64,000 nt of DNA from Harmonia axyridis (lineage: Eukaryota > Arthropoda > Insecta > Coleoptera > Coccinellidae), in the NCBI RefSeq assembly GCF_914767665.1, contig NC_059503.1, positions 27,528,001 through 27,592,000 on the forward strand. Reading direction: 5' to 3'. Below are positions 58,001 through 64,000 of the stretch, piece after piece. The notes below the pieces were generated by a model. That model was not told the DNA's origin. It ran no database searches and saw nothing but the letters and a program-made list of their open reading frames with translations. Numbering within the stretch: position 1 is the first letter of the stretch; each line of letters starts with the position of its first letter. Position numbers and translations under genes: made by a program.

Positions 58001-61000
58001 TCTGAATCAGAATTCTGCGTAGAATCCAGTGGCGTACTCAATTTTTTTTTCGGGGTATGGTTTTGAAGATTCAAGACAAACCTATATTTTTCTAATGGAA
58101 CACCATGTATATCATTACTTCGTTGAGTTCGTTATTTTTTTCCCTTCAAAATGATGTATGATACTATGTAGGTAGGATGTTCAGAAATGTTGAAAAAACA
58201 CTAAAATATCAAATAATGATGATTTTTTGTTAATGGGCAATGGATTTCCCATATAAAAAAAGAATCAATAATTGTTAACAATAATTCATAGCGATGATAG
58301 CTAGATCAAATTGGTTTTTTTCTCTCCAATGCCTACTTGATAAAACAATGCTCCCAAATGCATTGTAGCCATAATAACAACAAGGATGTTTGTATCATCA
58401 ATGACCTAGTACTTTTAAAAATCAAAAGTAATAATCCTCTTATTGAAACTTAGGAAATTCATGGCCCATTTACAAAAAATCATCATTATTTGATGTTTTA
58501 GTGTTTTTTTAACATTTCTGAACATCCTACCTACATAGTATCATATATCATTTTGAAGGGAAAAAAAACGAATCCAACGAAGTAATGATATATAGGGTGT
58601 TCGATTAAAAAAAATATAGGTTTGTGTTGAATCTTCAAAACCATACCCCGAAAAAAAAAATTGAGTACGCCACTGGATTCTACGCAGAATTCTGATTCAG
58701 ACGTACTTTTTACCTCAGCATTATTTCTAATAACTTCGGAGATAAAGGAGGGGTCCGAAAAGTATCAATTTCCAAAATCGCCCTGTATCTCTTGAACGGA
58801 AACAGTTATGCAAAATTTGATTAGACCAACTTGAGTTTCACGAAAAAGTAGGACAGGAACGTGAAAACCGCAAAGCTCTATCTTAAATAACAAGCGAGAA
58901 ACCTAGCTGTCTCACCCAAAATGGGATGCACTGTACAGGGTGGGCAAATTTCGATGTTTTAGCACTACAACTTTTGAACCAAAGGAGATAGACAAAATCT
59001 GATACCCACTTCTCGATCTCTTTTTCTGAGAAACTAACAAGGGTAGTATTCATTTTTGGCCACCTTCTTTTGTTTTCGAGTTATAAGCGAAAATTGGAAA
59101 AATGGCGATATCGAAAAACATTTATATCTCCGCTAATACTGATGATAGAGCTCTGAAATTGAAACATTATTCAGGCACTTTTTCACGTAGAATCCAGTGG
59201 CGTACTCGCATTTTCAGAAGGGTTCTTAATTACGAAGCTATGACCCAAAGTTATGTTTTTTCAAATAGGAACACTAGATTTTTGTGTCATTTTCTGAAAG
59301 CTTGATTTTTCCTGATTTCAAAAATATATAACATCGTATGATTCGGATCAATATAAATAATAGAAAATGGCCAAAAACCTCTTTTCACCTAAGAGTCTCA
59401 ATATTTCTATGGTTTCAACTGTTGATGAACACAGAAAAATTGAGCTTTCTATAACAAGAGCAGTGTCCTTCCGTCAATCTGATTATTTCTATGCTTTTCA
59501 CTTATTTCTACGAAATTCGAATCTAGATATGTTTTATAAATTTTTTATCTAAAAATTGATTTGGAAATAACGGAGAAACCACAAGATCGAATTTTTCAAT
59601 CGAAAGAGTTGTATTGAGATGCATGTATCAGGAGATTATTTACATAGGTCTCCAGAATCAATACGCACAAGTACCAATCCATTTTAAACAGCATATGAAA
59701 CAATGCATATATGATTGAACTCAACATTTTAATTACGAAGGGACAAACAAGAAATAATATTTAACCTAGTAATGACAACAATTGCACAATGCACAGTCGA
59801 CACCTCTTCTCGATATTTCAATAGATGAATATTTGAAACTGTGTTCAAGCTACCTAGGAAACTTTTTCCAAGTTCGTTTATCTTTTCGAAACTATTTGTA
59901 TAAAATAAATATAGATTCGAATTTTGTAGATATGACTGAAAAGCATAGAAATAATCAGATTGGCGGAAGGACACTGCTTTTGTTATAGAAAGGCTCATCA
60001 ACAGTTGTAACCATAGAAATATTGAGACTCTTAAGTAAAAAAAGGTTTTTGACCATTTTCTGTTATTTTTTTTGATACGAATCATACGATGTTATATATT
60101 TTTGAAGTCAGGAAAAATTGAGCTTTCAGAAAATGGCACAAAAATCTAGTATTCCCATTTGAAAAAACATAACTTTGGGTCATAGCTTCGTAATTGAAAA
60201 CCCTTTTGAAAAAACGTGCACGCCACTGGATTCTACGTAAAAAAGTGCCTGTATAATGTTTCAATTTCAGAGCTCTATCATCAGTATTAGCGGAGATATA
60301 AATGTTTTTCGATATCGCCATTTTTCCAATTTTCGCTTATAACTCTAAAACAAAAGAAGGTGGCCAAAAATGAATAATATCCTTGTTAGTTTCACAGAAA
60401 AAGAGATCGAGAAGTGGGTATCAGATTTTGTCTATCTTCTCTGGTTCAAAAGTTGTAGTGCTAAAACATCGAAATTTGCCCACCCTGTACACTTGGTTAA
60501 ACCAGCTCTTGATACCCGTGATGTGGCTGCGCATCCTTCTAAGGATTTTGAGAGTTTAATAAATTAGGAATTAAGGAAGTATGTTTATGAGCCATATGTC
60601 ACTGATAGAAAGGCTATATTCCAAGCTATAATAAAAATAGTTCTAATCTTCTAGTAGGTATACTCACATGGGTTTCCTTCTTATGCATAAGCAGATAAAA
60701 TCAACTAAATACGCTGGTACTGTATGGAGAAAGAAACATGCTATCAAATGATGCAGTCTTCCTTCTCTAAATGCAAAAAAATCGTACCAAAGTTGCAGCT
60801 CGGATGGTACATGGATTGCGTGTTTCCTGGTCATATAGTAAAATTTTTCTGTAAAGGCAATATATCATTAATTCTCGAAGGGTTTTTGAGAAGTTACAAG
60901 GAACCTACTCCATGTGATGGGTGCTTCTGTTGAACTGACAACGTTGAATATAGGTTCTTCAGTGTGCTTGGTTTCTTCAGGTGTAATTAGAAGGCCATTT

Positions 61001-61012
61001 TGGCAATTTTTT
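54688..61012 (-). CDS. Fatty acyl-CoA reductase, second copy, last three exons (partial)
   Basis: Exons 61012-60909 (104 nt), 60848-60668 (181 nt) and 55033-54688 (346 nt) correspond to exons 6, 7 and 8 of the first FAR. They have the same phases and splice motifs (TTACAG/GTAGGT, TTACAG/GTGAGT, TACACAG). They encode EEPIFNVVSSTEAPITW, KHAIHVPSELQLWYDFFAFR, CFFLHTVPAYLVDFICLCI, KPMLVQGYQKINKFMEVVSY, REWKFFDNN and the FAR_C tail ending in KILCLLCSCIF. All frames are open. Exons 1-5, with the NADPH and Tyr-Lys motifs, are not seen up to 64000 and should lie to the right. The last intron holds three foldbacks. The role is as for the first copy, possibly with a different substrate. Confidence 0.85.
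55034..55862. other. Second FAR intron 7, 3' part
   Basis: Bases 55034-55230 resemble 17445-17640 in the first FAR (shared GACATTGAGACAAGAAG and ACACAGTAGGCTCT), so this is conserved intron sequence next to exon 8. A lone CAGTGTGTCCCATAATTAAC end next to TA begins at about 55557. Confidence 0.5.
55863..57384. mobile_element. Foldback, CAGTGCATCCCATTTTG ends, copy 1
   Basis: The ends are inverted and next to TA (55861-55862 and 57385-57386). Arms of about 600 bases pair. The centre (56500-56730) reads NRPFIILNALRRIEKFCQLC on the plus strand, resembling the C-terminal Arg/Cys region of mariner-like transposases. Confidence 0.85.
57867..58933. mobile_element. Foldback, CAGTGCATCCCATTTTG ends, copy 2
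   Basis: Same family as 55863-57384, shorter, with a different centre (about 58270-58440). TA lies at 57865-57866 and 58934-58935. The left end lacks part of the arm found on the right. Confidence 0.85.
58936..60487. mobile_element. Foldback, CAGGGTGGGCAAATTTCGAT ends
   Basis: The ends are inverted and next to TA (58934-58935 and 60488-60489). Arms of about 550 bases pair, including the TATCGAAAAACATTTATATC block. It starts right after the TA that also ends the previous element. Confidence 0.9.
60668..60848 (-). CDS. Second FAR, exon 7 equivalent
   Basis: 181 nt, same length as its paralog. KKFYYMTRKHAIHVPSELQL, then a hydrophobic stretch and RRKP; donor GTGAGT in phase 2. Confidence 0.8.
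60909..61012 (-). CDS. Second FAR, exon 6 equivalent
   Basis: 104 nt, six codons longer than in the first copy. Reads KNCQNGLLITPEETKHTEEP before IFNVVSSTEAPITW. Donor GTAGGT in phase 1. Confidence 0.8.
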
Positions 61013-61739
61013 CTGTAATCAATATAATAAATCACTTCGGTTGACATACCAAAGGAAGTATTAAGTGGCTAAACATATCCATTTACTGGCAAAACGAATC
61101 TCTAAACAGAATTTCGTGAGTGTCGTATAATTGGAGAATTGAAAAAAAAATTTCTAAAACTTCGATATCTCAGAACCTATTCGCCTCTCTAATAAAATTT
61201 AGGGCGTATATCAAGTTCATTAATGAAAGAAGTTATTCAAAACTTCTATGTATAAAGCTTCGACGAGGGAATAAAAGGTAATCAATTTTTTCTGATCTCC
61301 GAAATACAGAATATTTTTCAGAGAACGTAGTAATTTGTTTTGATTTTTCCGGGTTTTATCGACGAAATGGCAAGATCCAAGAAGTTGCAACAGGGGGAGA
61401 AAATATTGAACATTGAACAAGATTATATCAGTTCATGTAAAAAAAATTAAAATTGTGGAATTGTTTTGAAGGGGTCTATTTTAATATATGTCTAAAATTC
61501 GAGAACTTGATGAGACTAATAAGACTATTTTTGGATAGGGAATCAAAGTATATCTGTATATCTCTTTCAACTGAATGAGACCGTGGTTCCGAAAAAAAAA
61601 TTAAAACTGAATGCGATAAAAACAGGAAAGCTTACCTAGAATATGAATTTGTCAAAACATAGATTTCCTTCGAAAATACAAAAAAAAATTAAATAAAATG
61701 ATAGATCTAGTTTGCAAAACGCAAAATTAGCACTGGGGA
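61013..61739. other. Second FAR intron 5, no coding evidence
   Basis: Partly similar to 22840-22960 of the first FAR intron 5. No exon 5 equivalent (GWIDN..YGPTG) is present here. Confidence 0.4.
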
Positions 61740-63030
61740 AGAAAGAGGATTAGATCAGATTTCTATGATCTACAAAATTTAATGTGGAAATTTATCAGGC
61801 AGCAAACAAAAAGGTCAGAAAACTTGAGATAGATTACAGTACTTGGATAGACCATCTAACAAAATTCTTTCAAGACCACAACAAATAAGAGCAGGAACTA
61901 GATAAAATCACAATAAATGACAACACGGCACAGGATATCTGGAAGAAACTAATAAAATTGAAAACAGAAAATAATCAGGTCAAGACAACATCCAAAATGA
62001 ATTACTGAAATAAGAAGGAAAGAGTTGAATAACTGAGATTACCTCACTAGGGAATGAAATTTCATCAAAACGAAAGTCGTTTGCTAGGGGAGTATAATGC
62101 TTCTGATGTTTAAAGAAGGAAATAAAAAAGAACCAGAACATCACAGAGGCATTAATCTGCAACCAAGATCAACTCCGTGGAACATTGGCTGACTAAAAAC
62201 AAGGCCTTAGAGCAAGAAGATACTCTGTAAGGATAATGTGTTTGTGATGCGGCAGATAGGAGATAAAAAAAACAGAATGCCTATAATAAACTGGGGTTTC
62301 TATGTTCCATTGGTCTGCATAAAGCTTTTGCTAAGGTGCGACTGAAATACGTCATACAATTATTGAAATCTGACAAGGCGAATCTTTGAGTCCACTTATG
62401 TTCAATATCATAATGTATAATACCATAAGAAAAGTAAAAACTAGCATGGGTTGATGCAGTACTCTTTGAAAAAAATGAGGACTACCCTCAGAGTAACCTC
62501 CAACTCTTCATTGATATAGCAAAGCAATTCGATATGGATTTAGCCACTGAAATAACAAAATGCATGACAACAGTAAAAGGTCAGCTACTATGTGAACTAG
62601 AAGTCAATCAGAACATGATAGGACAAGTAATGTCCTTCAAATAAGTGAGTGTTGAACTATACAGTTTTGGCTACATTGAAGTTGAGTGATCCCTACAAGA
62701 TATGAGAGCTAACAAAATCCTAACGTCTTAACGACGCGATATGTAGGAATAAACATCTAAACATGAAGACGAAGGCAAGACTCTACGAAGATACCATACG
62801 ACCTATCAAAAGAATTGTACGATAGAGGAAGGAGTGAAGACATAAGAGGAATGTGTGAAAGTAGAAAACATCCAGGAGTAGGTAACTAATATAGAGAGAG
62901 AATGAGACAGGATAAAATCGGAAAGGGACCAGTGCTAGATCACCTATAGGAATAGGAAGATCATCAATGGGGAACAAGGTTTAAGCCTTTGTGCAAGAAG
63001 GAAGAGGAAGAAGATCCTGTATATAAACCA
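61740..63030 (+). pseudogene. RTE-like retrotransposon remnant
   Basis: The plus strand shows, through many stops and shifts, GQDNIQNELLK, FKEGNKKEPEHHRGINL and IAKQFDMDLATE, followed by SFKY-, NMKTKARLYEDTIRPI- and RTE-like 3' sequence ending in GGAAGAGGAAGAAG. This is the order of RT blocks and the 3' end of RTE elements. It is far too decayed to act. Confidence 0.6.
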
Positions 63031-64000
63031 GATAAAGAAACAGGTGTTGGTGATTGAATCCCGATTGTTACGGAAAATTCAATGTTGTAAACCTTTTATC
63101 AATTTTGTAATCGTTTAAGACTTATAGCTCAAAATCGTGCGCGAAATGTTCTTCGTCAAGACCATTTGTCTTGCTTGAGAATCATTTTGTACCATAGGCA
63201 AAACTTCGACAATTATCGGCAAAGGATTAATACGAGTAATTTTTGTGTTGTTGCCATTCTAAATTATTAACAATTACAGAATTTCTTTCTCCTGACATTT
63301 AACGGAGGTTAGTTTAAAAATTTTATACAATAAAAAGCCGTTTTCTGTGTTATAGTTAAGTTTTGGCTTCGATAGAAAACAGAGTTTATTCTTTTTTTTA
63401 TATTCATTTTTATTTATGAAAATAAATATATTTGATTAACATTTCTTTTTTCCATCGAAATCTGCAAATGAAAATATTACTCATTGAGCCATTACCAACT
63501 TCATTTCGATTATCCACAGCCGCCCGAGATGTCAATAATTCCTGAACTATAGCTTGCCAATTTGACGAAGTACGACGCCAAGCAATGATTTGCGAGATGA
63601 TTTGTCAGTGCTTGGTGGTCGAGTAATAACTAAGAGAAGGCCACATATCTAGATTAGATAATGGAAATTTTCTTTTTTTTTATTTTATCTAATTGGTTAT
63701 TCAAATAAAAGTTATTTATGCAACAAGTGCAATAAACAATTTTTGCACGTGTTGCATACAACATTTTTTCTACGTTCATGCAAAAAGCAAAAAATGATTC
63801 ATTGGGGTGCGGCACTAGGTGTAGGAAAATGAAAAGCGCAACTTGAATACTTTATTATTAATATCGATTTGCATTGAAACAGGAACTAATACGTTACGAA
63901 CAATTTAACTCAAACTTTATTTTTACCCTCAATGTTGAAAGTGAATGAACAATTGGTGCTATTTTCAATATGAATATTTCGTAGTGAAGAACTTTTTAAA
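63031..64000. other. Right end of window, no gene seen
   Basis: AT-rich. At 63717-63775 the paired TGCAACAAGTGCAA and TTGCACGTGTTGCATACAA sequence is a distant echo of the hairpin-rich units (CGTGTTGCGTACAATATTTT). The upstream FAR exons are not within this stretch. Confidence 0.4.

Noticed and set aside
1..64000. tRNA, rRNA or other structured RNA genes
   Set aside because: I saw no convincing cloverleaf, A/B boxes or rRNA core on either strand, though a covariance-model scan was not possible.

Overview
The window is AT-rich animal DNA, almost certainly from an insect. Genes are split by short and long GT..AG introns, and most of the sequence is transposable elements (TEs): Tc1/mariner-type, foldback, hAT, pogo-like, tyrosine-recombinase and non-LTR elements. 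A beetle (possibly a ladybird) is my guess from the overall flavour; nothing in the sequence proves the order.

Host genes. (1) Minus strand, 2695-3409: the first coding exon of a Methuselah-like receptor (signal peptide and Cys-rich ectodomain). The membrane part is not in the window. (2) Minus strand, 40278 down to 17099: a fatty acyl-CoA reductase (FAR) gene that I could assemble from eight exons. All seven junctions agree in splice site and phase, giving 518 codons plus stop over about 23 kb. (3) Minus strand, 61012 down to 54688: the last three coding exons of a second FAR with the same intron positions. Its earlier exons should lie beyond 64000. The two FARs are a tandem duplication that also keeps similar 3' UTRs.

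TE landscape, left to right. 1-894 remnant of a CAGGGTG-ended mariner-like element; 1813-2391 Tc1 deletion derivative; 3589-5375 foldback; 6050-7680 element carrying an apparently intact three-exon tyrosine recombinase (Crypton-like); 7948-9393 foldback; 10872-12655 non-LTR retrotransposon (minus strand); 12648-16665 Tc1-like element whose transposase is broken by a 2.2-kb foldback (13993-16193), itself holding a hAT remnant; 18556-19155 short foldback; 20563-22730 pogo-like remnant containing a Tc1 element with TA duplication (20679-21721); 23160-23700 RT fragment; 26164-27933 foldback with internally repeated arms; 30249-36809 foldback containing a hAT element with an exact 8-bp target duplication and a nearly complete 4.2-kb non-LTR element; 37413-39075 hAT element in a LINE fragment; 42951-43196 hAT MITE with exact 8-bp target duplication; 43617-43979 and 44699-46182 TA-flanked elements; 44247-52710 several copies of an unusual hairpin-rich unit; 55863-60487 three successive foldbacks; 61740-63030 RTE-like remnant.

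The most unusual content is the hairpin-rich unit of about 0.4 kb. It occurs singly, inverted, and head-to-tail, and one insertion can be compared with an empty site in the window. The Crypton-like element also has long hairpins at its ends, so a tyrosine-recombinase connection is worth testing. All coordinates, splice joins and family assignments come from reading the sequence; no search was run.
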